Shown piece after piece: positions 34,164-41,887 of a DNA stretch of 44,517 nt (the stretch's first letter is position 1; each line of letters starts with the position of its first letter). Where the stretch lies: positions 1 to 44,517 of the forward strand of contig NZ_JABSOE010000037.1 of the NCBI RefSeq assembly GCF_013618865.1, given 5' to 3'. The notes under the pieces are model-generated. The model saw nothing but the letters and a program-made list of their open reading frames with translations, made no database searches and was not told the DNA's origin. The stretch is from Phocaeicola faecicola. GTDB lineage: Bacteria; Bacteroidota; Bacteroidia; Bacteroidales; Bacteroidaceae. The position numbers and the translations under genes are program-made.

Positions 34164-34972
34164 ATACAAAGATACGATATGACCTTGACAGTCTTGAACT
34201 GGCAAACGGTGACTTCGGGTATCCCATTACAGAAAAGGAAGTACGGAAAGTGAACCGTATGCTGGAACTGATTGAGAATGTCCGAAGCAGGCAGATGTAC
34301 CCGACAGAAGGAGACTGCGTTGAATTTGTCTCACGTTCGGGTGACTATTTCGGAAAGGCCCATATAGAACGGATAACAGGCAAATATGCGGATATATGCC
34401 TGATACCGGAAACGGTATTCTGTTTCGATGACATGGGAAAAGCCGCCTATGATACCACCGGAAGCCCCTGGACGCAGGTCAATATCCGGAACATGAAACC
34501 CGCAGGTACTGAAATCCGCATATTCAGGACATGGGGATTCGGGAAACGCAGCAATACGGGCAGTCTCAGGTTCGACGCTCCGGTCAGGAAATGGAAATAC
34601 AGAGAACCGGATCCGTTATATGACGGTTACACCACCCGTAACTGGTTCCGCTATCATATCATGAAACACCGGGACAGGGAAAGGACAGGCGAATACACCT
34701 TCCGCAGCGATTCATTCACGCTGTACAGCCGGAGCGAGCTGGACGAGTTGGCCGCAATCCTGAAAGGCAGACTCTACAAGGGAATCCTGCCTGACTCTCT
34801 TGTACTTTGGGGATACCGCATGGATATTAAGGAAATATCACGTGAGCAGTGGAACGGTATGGGACAGCACGGACAAATCCGCATGAAATTCATGGGATAC
34901 GGTCCCGTCAGAATACACACGGACAATGAAAACCATACCGTAACAGTATACAGAATCAACGACAGTATATAA
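34160..34972 (+). CDS. DUF4121-like ICE protein
   Basis: A 270-aa soluble protein that I assign tentatively to DUF4121, a family found with DUF4120 on Bacteroides conjugative elements. Features are the N-terminal helix KEVRKVNRMLELIENVRS, a beta region GDCVEFVSRSGDYFGKAHIERI, a basic centre (FRTWGFGKRSNTGSLRF), and a C-terminal strand-rich part MGYGPVRIHTDNENHTVTV. No membrane segments. Function unknown. It is coupled to the preceding gene by a 4-nt overlap. Confidence 0.7.
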   Translation: MNTKIRYDLDSLELANGDFGYPITEKEVRKVNRMLELIENVRSRQMYPTEGDCVEFVSRSGDYFGKAHIERITGKYADICLIPETVFCFDDMGKAAYDTTGSPWTQVNIRNMKPAGTEIRIFRTWGFGKRSNTGSLRFDAPVRKWKYREPDPLYDGYTTRNWFRYHIMKHRDRERTGEYTFRSDSFTLYSRSELDELAAILKGRLYKGILPDSLVLWGYRMDIKEISREQWNGMGQHGQIRMKFMGYGPVRIHTDNENHTVTVYRINDSI

Positions 34973-34993
34973 CCAATTATAAAATTAAGGAAT

Positions 34994-35713
34994 ATGGCAC
35001 GATATGAAATCTCCAACGAAGTCAAGCCGCTCGACAGGCTTATCACAGGCTTTGCCTCCTCATGCGGCTATGAAATACAAACCGTATTCAACGACCTGCT
35101 GCGTTTCATCATCCACGGCTTCTCTCCGGGAGCACCGCCAATAAGCAACTGGAAATACAAGCGTCAGCAAAATGCCTCGTTCATGGAAATGACAGCCGAA
35201 TGGACACGTATCATGCAGAAACAAATCGGCAGGTCAGGCTGGTTCGACGCTTTCGGTGAACTCCACATGGCTTACTGCTCAAAACCGGGACAGCAGGCAA
35301 ACGGACAGTTCTTCACGCCGTCACATATCTGTGAACTCATGGTCATGTGCGCGGCAGGTAAAAAAGAGACCGGACAGAGGATGGGAGATCCCACATGCGG
35401 CAGTGGAAGACTCCTGCTGGCATACCATGCACACAATCCGGGAAACTATCTGGTCGGAGAAGACATCAGCCGGACCTGCTGCATGATGACCGTATGCAAC
35501 ATGCTCGTCCACGGATGTGTCGGGGAAGTGATCTGTCATGACAGTCTCCAGCCGAAGGCGTTCACCGACGGATGGAAAGTCAACCAGGCACTGCCCTTGA
35601 CGGGAATACCTTCTATAAGACGCATGAAGGAAGAGGAATACAGGAATCCTCTTCCGGAAAATATCGGACGCTTCAAAGAGGCAGTCCGTATCATCAACCT
35701 ATTGGACAAATAA
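34994..35713 (+). CDS. N6-adenine methyltransferase-like protein lacking the catalytic motif
   Basis: A 239-aa protein related to the HsdM-type N6-adenine methylases. It has the helical N-terminal region, the GQFFTPSHICELMV motif, the SAM-binding motif DPTCGSGRLLLA (Asp132-) and the GEDISRTCCMMTVCNMLVHG segment of the acidic pocket. After HDSLQP the expected (N/D)PP(Y/F) catalytic motif is absent; the sequence continues WKVNQALPLTGIPSIRRM and the protein ends about 60 residues later. It therefore probably binds SAM or DNA without methylating, or has another role such as restriction evasion (inference). Same operon as DUF4121 and DUF3871. Confidence 0.82.
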   Translation: MARYEISNEVKPLDRLITGFASSCGYEIQTVFNDLLRFIIHGFSPGAPPISNWKYKRQQNASFMEMTAEWTRIMQKQIGRSGWFDAFGELHMAYCSKPGQQANGQFFTPSHICELMVMCAAGKKETGQRMGDPTCGSGRLLLAYHAHNPGNYLVGEDISRTCCMMTVCNMLVHGCVGEVICHDSLQPKAFTDGWKVNQALPLTGIPSIRRMKEEEYRNPLPENIGRFKEAVRIINLLDK

Positions 35714-35739
35714 TTACCAACCTTTTAAAAAATATAATT

Positions 35740-36630
35740 ATGGAAGCTTTAGCAACATTGAACAATCAGAGACAGTTTGATTTCCAGAACAACGGAATCG
35801 AAGTAATGGACCTTGAAACACTCCAGCGTACCTACAAGGAGAACGACATCTACGGCAATCCGGTCAGGGGTATCTACCACTACCAGGTCATCCAGCGCAT
35901 GACGGACATCTGCCGCCGTCACAACCTGAACTACGAGGTGGAGGAAATCTTCGCCGCCCAGAACAAGAACCGGACACAGCCCGGAGTGGTCATCCTGCCG
36001 CAGGTGGAACAGACCTATGGAGAGAAGGCGGTAGAAGCACATGTACTGCGAAGAATCTTCACCACCATCCGTATTCTGAACGGGGATACCGATGAACTGA
36101 CAACCACACTCGTGGTAGCCTACCATCAGGACGGTATCCAGGCGGCAATAGGTCCCTGTGTACGTATCTGCCACAATCAGTGTATCCTTTCACCCGAACG
36201 AAGCGTTGCCAACTATGGCAAGGACAAGGTGACTACCGAGGAACTGTTCGGGAAGGTGGATGACTGGATGCGGAATTTTGAGCGTGACATGGATGCGGAC
36301 AGAAGCCGAATCCAAAGGCTCAAGGAAAAGGTGTTGACACCCGGTGAATTATACATGATCATCGGTATGCTGACGGCTCTGCGTGTATCGCATGACAGTG
36401 CAGACAAAAGACTGGCATCACAGGTGGACACCTATCCACTTAACCAGGGACAGATTTCCGTGTTTACGGAAGAACTGCTCAAACTCTCACTTGAACAGCC
36501 ACGCATTACAGCGTGGGATGTCTACAATGTAGCGACAGAAATCTACAAGCCTGGAAAGACTGATTTTCCTGCCATGATTCCACAGAACGGAGCAATGGCC
36601 GATTTCCTGCTTTCATATAACCAGAATTAA
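35740..36630 (+). CDS. DUF3871 family protein
   Basis: A 296-aa soluble protein matching my memory of DUF3871, widely carried on Bacteroides conjugative elements and phage-like elements. Conserved pieces include IEVMDLETLQRTYKENDIYG, YEVEEIFAAQNKNRTQPGVV, GIQAAIGPCVRICHNQCILS and WDVYNVATEIYKPGKTDFPA. The start MEALATLNN (35740) follows an AT-rich leader and is preferred to the upstream open-frame ATG at 35572, which lies in the methylase-like gene. Role unknown; a DNA-processing or nucleic-acid-binding role has been guessed for similar families. Confidence 0.88.
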   Translation: MEALATLNNQRQFDFQNNGIEVMDLETLQRTYKENDIYGNPVRGIYHYQVIQRMTDICRRHNLNYEVEEIFAAQNKNRTQPGVVILPQVEQTYGEKAVEAHVLRRIFTTIRILNGDTDELTTTLVVAYHQDGIQAAIGPCVRICHNQCILSPERSVANYGKDKVTTEELFGKVDDWMRNFERDMDADRSRIQRLKEKVLTPGELYMIIGMLTALRVSHDSADKRLASQVDTYPLNQGQISVFTEELLKLSLEQPRITAWDVYNVATEIYKPGKTDFPAMIPQNGAMADFLLSYNQN

Positions 36631-36653
36631 AACCTGAAACCGAATACGACAGG

Positions 36654-36684
36654 CCCGGTTCCGTCACCAGCGGAATCGGGTTTT
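36654..36684 (+). terminator. Terminator after the DUF3871 gene
   Basis: The 10-bp stem CCCGGTTCCG (36654-36663) pairs with CGGAATCGGG (36671-36680), with one G-U, and is followed by TTTT. It ends the 32959-36630 transcription unit. Confidence 0.78.
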
Positions 36685-36716
36685 GTCATTTATCAACCCG
36701 AATAATCAGATAAGAT

Positions 36717-36983
36717 ATGGCAGCAAGTAACAGAATAAAGGCTGAAATGTATATCCTTTTCAGCTGCAACGCATGGCACGAATACAGTTCATTCGAGCCA
36801 AAGGCGGTCTTCTCTTCCATAGAAAAGGCAGCAGACTTCCTGCAGAAGAACAGAAGAAAACTGAAACTGGAGGAAGATGACGTCGAATGTTTCAGACAGC
36901 ACAGTCAGACTCAGGGCAGAAATACCAATTACCTGGTACAGTCCTGTCCCTATAATCCAGTCCGCGCAAGAGACTTGGAATGA
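36717..36983 (+). CDS. Small ICE protein of unknown function
   Basis: An 88-aa soluble protein, MAASNRIKAEMYILFSCNAW at the start, with a beta-alpha-beta look and a helix FSSIEKAADFLQKNRRKL. It is the first gene after the terminator at 36654. No family recognised. Confidence 0.65.
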   Translation: MAASNRIKAEMYILFSCNAWHEYSSFEPKAVFSSIEKAADFLQKNRRKLKLEEDDVECFRQHSQTQGRNTNYLVQSCPYNPVRARDLE

Positions 36984-37026
36984 CAAAGAATCGCATTCAT
37001 AAACAATCATATAAAAATATACGACT

Positions 37027-37620
37027 ATGACAAATGATGAAAACACTTACATCGGAATGTCCCTGCCGGAAGGAATACGGTACATCACCGTTTTTGAAAA
37101 AGGGGATTTTGAAAACTGCGGAAGAATACTCAGGACATTTTACCGTACGGAAGACAGGGTGAGAAAACTGCTTGCTTTGGGAAACCTGCTCCATTTGGGA
37201 GGCAGCCTCTCATCAAATGAAAACAAGACAAGCTGTTGGCCTTTGAATAATGGGAATCCCATTTACGAAGCAAAGGAAATATCAGGCAAGGAAAAGTTCT
37301 TCCTGCTCGGTGCCTGGACTTACCTGTATGAAAATGGCAGATGGTTTCTGGGCTATGAAGGAAAAATCTATGAAATCAGCAATCCTGAATTTTCTGTATT
37401 TGTTCCCGACAAGGACCATACGCCTTCCCCTCTGGACAAAGGACTTTCCTTTGCCGTAATCGGCGAAACGGGAAAACTTGAATTCACTCCGGAAATTGTC
37501 AACGGATGGGATACCTGGAAAAGCCTTCCCAAAAGAGTCAGTGAAAAAGGGAAAACGGTATATGTATTCCGCAAAACACAACTTATAAAAGTCATCAAAC
37601 CTAAAAAACTGGAATCATGA
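37027..37620 (+). CDS. ICE protein of unknown function
   Basis: A 197-aa soluble protein, beta-rich, with segments FEKGDFENCGRILRTFYRT and FFLLGAWTYLYENGRWFLGY. No signal peptide, no membrane helix, no family recognised. Its last 4 nt overlap the start of the large 37617 gene, so the two are translationally coupled and may act together. Confidence 0.7.
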   Translation: MTNDENTYIGMSLPEGIRYITVFEKGDFENCGRILRTFYRTEDRVRKLLALGNLLHLGGSLSSNENKTSCWPLNNGNPIYEAKEISGKEKFFLLGAWTYLYENGRWFLGYEGKIYEISNPEFSVFVPDKDHTPSPLDKGLSFAVIGETGKLEFTPEIVNGWDTWKSLPKRVSEKGKTVYVFRKTQLIKVIKPKKLES

Positions 37621-39551
37621 AAGAAATCAATATGACAAAGGCTATATCATGTATGCCGGACAAATTCATCACAATGGAAATGGTTGAACTGGCCGCAGCC
37701 GAACACCGTCCGGAACTGGTCAACTATCTGCCGGAGAAATATATTACTTCTGAAATACTTGACAGTATATTCAAAACAGATGATTACGGATGGCGTTCCT
37801 GGCAGCTTTCGAAGATACCTGAAGAAAAACGTAACCGCCAGATTTGTCTAAGGGCAATAAAGGCCGAAAAGAGTAATTTTCCTGACATACCGGAAAAATA
37901 CAGGAACAGTAACATACTTGAATCGCTGTTCGCACACAGGAATTTCATGCACTACCTGCATCTGATACCTTTATCATCATGGAACAACGGAACAGTCCGT
38001 GATGCAATATACTCCCTTTACCATAACGTACAGCAGGACAACGGTTTCCGCTACAGCCCGGACAGATACGAACAGCAGTTCCTGACCACAACGAAAGCCA
38101 TGCTTTCTTTCGTTCCCCAAAAGGCGAAAGGTTTCAGACTTTGGAAAGGACTGCTACGCGACGGACGTATAGCAACCCAAACAATCGACAGAATGACGCC
38201 CAAATGTTTCAAACAGGCTGCATACTACAGGGAATGGGCCATACGCTGCATCAGGGAAGTGGATACATGCTGGCTTGACTATGACACCGTATGGAAGGCC
38301 ATCTGTCACAAGACAGGCAACCTACATGGCATTTTCGATTCATACGGACATTACGAATGGTTCTCTAAACATGCGGATGATGCCATGGCTGACAAAGCAA
38401 TGGAGCTGGAACCAAACCTGTTTTACAGACTTCCCGGACGGTTCCGGACACCGGAAAGACTTATTCATGCACTTGAAGCGAAAAGAGAAATCAACAGTTA
38501 TAACTTCCATCTTGAGCCGAACCTGATGACGGAAGAGGTCTGTATGGCACTGGCCAGGAGGGATTCGTTCTATCCGGATATCCCGTCGGAACGCTGGAAC
38601 AGGAAACTTGTGGAATATTTCATTGAACACGGCCATAGTCTGTACTGGCTTCCCCAACTGCCGAAGAGACTACAGACCAGAAATCTCGCCGAGAAAGTCC
38701 TGAAGGAGAAACCCCAATACTTCCATTATCTGCGGATGGAATTCATCACACCTGAAATGTCCAGGCAGCTATGTCAAAAAGACCAGGATAATATCCGTCA
38801 TTTCAAGGAACGGGCCATGGAGTTCCGGAAATATACAGGACTTCCGGATGAATTCTATGGATGTGAAACGGATTTCGAGCATATCAGGGACCGTAATGAC
38901 AGCCGCCGATACTGCCGGATAGGATTGACTTACATCGCCTTGCAGAAATGCAAACGCGGATGGCACGAAAGTGAATACTATCTTATCATGACACGCCATC
39001 AAAACCGATATATGCCTGCCGAAACAGTGTTCAGGAAACAGATTACTACATTCCACCGGACATGGCTGGAAAAGACAATATGTGACAACGACCCGCAATT
39101 CCGGATTCCGAAGATTCAAAAGGACTTGAAGGATGTACAGGCCATGCGGTATTATGAGGTGAAACATATCCGTACCATCCTCGGATGCGAAATATACCGC
39201 AACTCATTCATGGGACGGACTGTGGAATACTGTATCCGCAAGGACGGACTGACATACCATGACAGGAACATGGAAAGGCTCGCTTCCGGCCTGCAATACA
39301 AGATCCGCCGGTTGAAGGAACAGGCCGTTCTCCCCAAAGGAACGGATGATTCGATGGAAATCAGTGCCGAAACGGTACACCGCAACATGGGGTATTGTCT
39401 GACCGGAATAGAAGCCTTTGCGGAAGACTACGGGCTGGACGTAGCCAGGACCTATACCCTGAAAGAATTGAAAGACGTTATCCATGAACAGGGATACAAG
39501 CCTTCACTGGAGAAATACAAAAAAGAAGTCCAACATCTAAACCTTATCTGA
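37617..39551 (+). CDS. Large helical-repeat protein of unknown function
   Basis: This 644-aa protein is the largest cargo gene. Most of residues 10-390 consists of helical repeats with the pattern L-P-x-K/R-Y/F-x-T-x-E-h, for example YLPEKYITSEILDSIF, DIPEKYRNSNILESLF, RLPGRFRTPERLIHAL, DIPSERWNRKLVEYF, QLPKRLQTRNLAEKVL and LRMEFITPEMSRQL, about 30-40 residues apart, so a solenoid is likely. The C-terminal 200 residues form a different, basic domain (KHIRTILGCEIYRNSFMGR, GLQYKIRRLKEQ). No signal peptide or membrane helix. An in-frame ATG at 37632 is an alternative start. I do not recognise the family; a scaffold or a nucleic-acid-binding function is guesswork. Confidence 0.78.
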   Translation: MKEINMTKAISCMPDKFITMEMVELAAAEHRPELVNYLPEKYITSEILDSIFKTDDYGWRSWQLSKIPEEKRNRQICLRAIKAEKSNFPDIPEKYRNSNILESLFAHRNFMHYLHLIPLSSWNNGTVRDAIYSLYHNVQQDNGFRYSPDRYEQQFLTTTKAMLSFVPQKAKGFRLWKGLLRDGRIATQTIDRMTPKCFKQAAYYREWAIRCIREVDTCWLDYDTVWKAICHKTGNLHGIFDSYGHYEWFSKHADDAMADKAMELEPNLFYRLPGRFRTPERLIHALEAKREINSYNFHLEPNLMTEEVCMALARRDSFYPDIPSERWNRKLVEYFIEHGHSLYWLPQLPKRLQTRNLAEKVLKEKPQYFHYLRMEFITPEMSRQLCQKDQDNIRHFKERAMEFRKYTGLPDEFYGCETDFEHIRDRNDSRRYCRIGLTYIALQKCKRGWHESEYYLIMTRHQNRYMPAETVFRKQITTFHRTWLEKTICDNDPQFRIPKIQKDLKDVQAMRYYEVKHIRTILGCEIYRNSFMGRTVEYCIRKDGLTYHDRNMERLASGLQYKIRRLKEQAVLPKGTDDSMEISAETVHRNMGYCLTGIEAFAEDYGLDVARTYTLKELKDVIHEQGYKPSLEKYKKEVQHLNLI

Positions 39552-39553
39552 AT

Positions 39554-40312
39554 ATGAATATTTTCCAAAAAAGAATTGAAAACCTGTGCGATGAAATCGT
39601 CGGCAGGATACTTGCACTGATGCAGGCAAACTCGGTTTCCGAAGTAATGTTGACAGACAATGACAATCCGGTTTTCGTAATCCTGTTTGACAAGACAGGT
39701 GATCCATGCGAATGCTCCGTACACAAGGTAACTGCCGTCGGAGAAGGAATCACACTTGAAGTCCACGATAAGATTACCGGAGAAAACTACAAGGTCACAA
39801 GCCGCCATGAGGCGGCTCTGGCCAATCCGGTATGGCTTAACGACATTCTGGAAGCCATGACAAATATCTTCCATATAAAAGAAGATAATGTCATATGCTG
39901 CAAATGCGGAAGTAGGGACGTAACCTGTGAAGCGATGATAAATCCCAATACAAAGGACTTTGACCATTATACGGACGACTCTTTTCAGTATGGGTGGTGC
40001 GACAACTGTAAATCCGGAACAGTCATAAGCGATACGTCTGAAGTAAAGAAGGGAATATCGCAGAAATATAAGGAGTTTAAAGATACTTACAATACCGAAC
40101 CGCAACTGGCCTTATGCCGCATCATATGGAAAGATGATATGAAAGAAACGGAAGTTTCCATAGCACTCGAAAAGATTCCGGAAGAGCATGACGATGCCAT
40201 CTTCTTCTATTGCGACAGTCTGTCCGATTTCATGGCGTTGGCAGAATATGGAGGAGAAGACTTCATGGTTACGGAATGTTTTAGCTTTACCGGCCTGGGA
40301 AATGAGGAATAA
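39554..40312 (+). CDS. ICE protein with a zinc ribbon
   Basis: A 252-aa soluble protein. Residues about 115-160 carry two CxxC pairs, CCKCGSRDVTC and WCDNCKSGTV, separated by about 35 residues, the pattern of a zinc ribbon. The N-terminal part (1-100) is alpha/beta (LTDNDNPVFVILFDKTGDPC), and the C terminus is acidic. It starts 2 nt after the stop of the helical-repeat gene, so it is in the same operon and probably a partner. No named family recognised. Confidence 0.72.
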   Translation: MNIFQKRIENLCDEIVGRILALMQANSVSEVMLTDNDNPVFVILFDKTGDPCECSVHKVTAVGEGITLEVHDKITGENYKVTSRHEAALANPVWLNDILEAMTNIFHIKEDNVICCKCGSRDVTCEAMINPNTKDFDHYTDDSFQYGWCDNCKSGTVISDTSEVKKGISQKYKEFKDTYNTEPQLALCRIIWKDDMKETEVSIALEKIPEEHDDAIFFYCDSLSDFMALAEYGGEDFMVTECFSFTGLGNEE

Positions 40313-40333
40313 TTTATTTTTATCTTTTCAAAG

Positions 40334-40364
40334 TTGCCTGATATGTAAACTTTTTATATATTTG
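40334..40364 (+). promoter_or_regulatory. Promoter of the toxin-antitoxin operon
   Basis: TTG (40334-40336), 20 nt, then TATATTTG (40357-40364) matches the Bacteroides -33/-7 layout. The toxin ATG at 40369 is so close that transcription should start at or next to the start codon. Confidence 0.65.
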
Positions 40365-40368
40365 CGGC

Positions 40369-40704
40369 ATGAAACAGGAACGGACCATATCAGCCTACAA
40401 GAATTATTTTACGGACTTCATCTCGTCCCTCAAAAAAGAGGAAGCCCGTAAGATATACTATATTCTTGATATGCTGAAAGTACAGGAAAGGGTAAGCAGC
40501 AAGTTCGTGAAGTATCTGCGTGAAGAGCTCTATGAGATCCGTGCTGAATATGGAGGCAATATCTTCCGGGTATTCTTCATATTTGATGACGGGAACATCG
40601 TAATCCTGTTCAACGGATTTCAGAAAAAGACACAGAAGACACCGCCTTCTGAAATAGAAAAGGCATTAAAGATAAAGGAGGAGTATTATGAAAGCAAGAA
40701 ATGA
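40369..40704 (+). CDS. higB: RelE/HigB-type toxin
   Basis: A 111-aa protein of the phage Gp49-like/HigB family, mRNA-cleaving toxins of the RelE superfold. Typical features are LKVQERVSSKFVKYLREELYEIRAEYGGNIFRVFFIFDDGNIVILFNGFQKK (read in pieces: KFVKYLREELYEIRAEYG, NIFRVFFIFDDGN, ILFNGFQKKTQKTP), where LYEIR and FRVFF plus the HGF/NGFxKKTQKTP ending are hallmarks. The toxin gene precedes the antitoxin gene, as in higBA and unlike relBE. It overlaps higA by 17 nt. It probably stabilises the element in the host. Confidence 0.9.
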   Translation: MKQERTISAYKNYFTDFISSLKKEEARKIYYILDMLKVQERVSSKFVKYLREELYEIRAEYGGNIFRVFFIFDDGNIVILFNGFQKKTQKTPPSEIEKALKIKEEYYESKK

Positions 40705-40993
40705 AAACCTGACCAGCATCGATGCTATCATGGATGCGGAATTCGGCAAGCCGGGAACACCTGAACGTGAGGAGTTCCGTAAGGAAGCATACGCCTACTG
40801 CATGGGACAGATCATATGTGATGCCAGAAAGAAGGAAAAGATGACGCAGTCCGAACTGGCTGAAAAAATCGGGACTAACAAATCCTATATCTCCAGAATT
40901 GAAAAAGGCATTGTAGATCCGGGTATCAGTACGTTCTGCCGTATCATTGATGCACTCGGATTGAAGATTGAAATTGTCAAACCGGTATTGTGA
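40688..40993 (+). CDS. higA: XRE-family HigA-type antitoxin
   Basis: A 101-aa protein with a helix-turn-helix of the Cro/CI (HTH_3) family in the second half: MTQSELAEKIGTNKSYISRIEKG (about residues 55-77). It should neutralise HigB and repress the operon promoter at 40334-40364. The N-terminal 45 residues are toxin-contacting, as in HigA. The start overlaps higB and the stop overlaps the next gene (TGATG). Confidence 0.9.
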   Translation: MKARNENLTSIDAIMDAEFGKPGTPEREEFRKEAYAYCMGQIICDARKKEKMTQSELAEKIGTNKSYISRIEKGIVDPGISTFCRIIDALGLKIEIVKPVL

Positions 40994-41340
40994 TGGAAAA
41001 TTATCAGGAAAAAGCCAGGGAAAACTTTTACCGTAACCGTCCGTACGGTATTCACATTGATTATGCCCGGAAAGGATTTGTACTGTTCAATCACTATACA
41101 AACTGTCTCGGAAAACAGGAAACCGGTTCCATCGAAGGACTTTCCCTTGAAAAGTTCGAGGATGTGGACGCGATACCATTGAACGGGAAAATTATAAAAA
41201 ATGGTAACCGGACAACAGACATCTATTTTTATACGGACGATTCAAACCCTTACAAAAACATGAAGCTGGATATGGATGCGTTGAAACAGTATAACCGATT
41301 CATTTATCCCCTTTCACTTTTTTTAGACAGGATATTATAA
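40993..41340 (+). CDS. Third gene of the toxin-antitoxin operon, unknown function
   Basis: A 115-aa soluble protein whose ATG shares one base with the higA stop (TGATG), so its translation is coupled to the antitoxin. The open frame could begin three bases earlier at GTG. Features: NFYRNRPYGIHIDYARKGFV, GSIEGLSLEKFEDVDAI and TTDIYFYTDDSNPYKNMKL. No domain, signal peptide or membrane helix recognised. The tight coupling suggests it belongs to the higBA module, as in three-component systems, but it may be a passenger. Confidence 0.7.
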   Translation: MENYQEKARENFYRNRPYGIHIDYARKGFVLFNHYTNCLGKQETGSIEGLSLEKFEDVDAIPLNGKIIKNGNRTTDIYFYTDDSNPYKNMKLDMDALKQYNRFIYPLSLFLDRIL

Positions 41341-41342
41341 CG

Positions 41343-41380
41343 AGACAGCCGTGAATCATGGTAAATTCACGGCTGTCTTT
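41343..41380. terminator. Bidirectional terminator between higBA and the tra operon tail
   Basis: The perfect 14-bp stem AGACAGCCGTGAAT (41343-41356) pairs with 41365-41378 and is followed by TTTTCT, with A-rich sequence on the other side. It lies between convergent genes. Confidence 0.88.
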
Positions 41381-41383
41381 TCT

Positions 41384-41887
41384 CTATGGCATAAACAGTA
41401 ACCTGTATTCTTCTTTCCTTCTCCTTTCTATTGACGGAATCTTCTTTCCTTTATAGCGACAATATCGTATGAAGTCCGCATAGATGTCCCGATTCCCGGC
41501 TTCCAGTTTCCTTATCAACGTGCTTTTGGGCATTCTGCCATAGCCGAGTAACTTATATGGTCCCACCTGGTATGCCAGACACGCAACTAAAAGTGAATCC
41601 TTTCCCAGATGTCGGAATAATGCACACATTTCCTTCAGATCATTTTTCAAAATACTGTCTCCCTCACTTTCTGTCAGCGTGGCGGGAAACTTTTCCCCTT
41701 TTCTGATACGGTGACCGTATGCAACATACGGATGATGTTCCGGACCATGCCATCCTTCATATTTCTTGATACACTTGACAGCCGTTTCCCAACGTGAGTC
41801 TTCCACATTCTCCTGTGCCCGCAGGGAAGTTACCGTCATGGCCAGTACCACCAACGGCAGTACTGACCTTAGAGACCTTACGGTTAT
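41384..41887 (-). CDS. T4-type lysozyme of the tra operon, start codon unclear
   Basis: A GH24-like lysozyme, likely to open the peptidoglycan for the conjugation machine. The core is KKYEGWHGPEHHPYVAYGHR with catalytic Glu in YEG, followed by YQVGPYKLLG and the C-terminal RKLEAGNRDIYADFIRYCRYKGK (quoted in pieces). The secretion signal LPLVVLAMTVTSLRAQ is intact only if translation begins upstream of the first clear ATG (41839) or TTG (41854). In frame, just after the traQ stop and behind the strong AGGAGG, are two ATA codons (41888-41890 and 41885-41887) but no ATG or GTG. The feature end (41887) assumes initiation at the second ATA, which may have arisen by mutation of ATG. Confidence 0.72.
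   Translation of the reverse strand: MTVRSLRSVLPLVVLAMTVTSLRAQENVEDSRWETAVKCIKKYEGWHGPEHHPYVAYGHRIRKGEKFPATLTESEGDSILKNDLKEMCALFRHLGKDSLLVACLAYQVGPYKLLGYGRMPKSTLIRKLEAGNRDIYADFIRYCRYKGKKIPSIERRRKEEYRLLFMP

Noticed and set aside
35572..35739. N-terminal extension of the DUF3871 protein
   Set aside because: It overlaps the methylase-like gene out of frame; the family N terminus begins at MEALATLNN.
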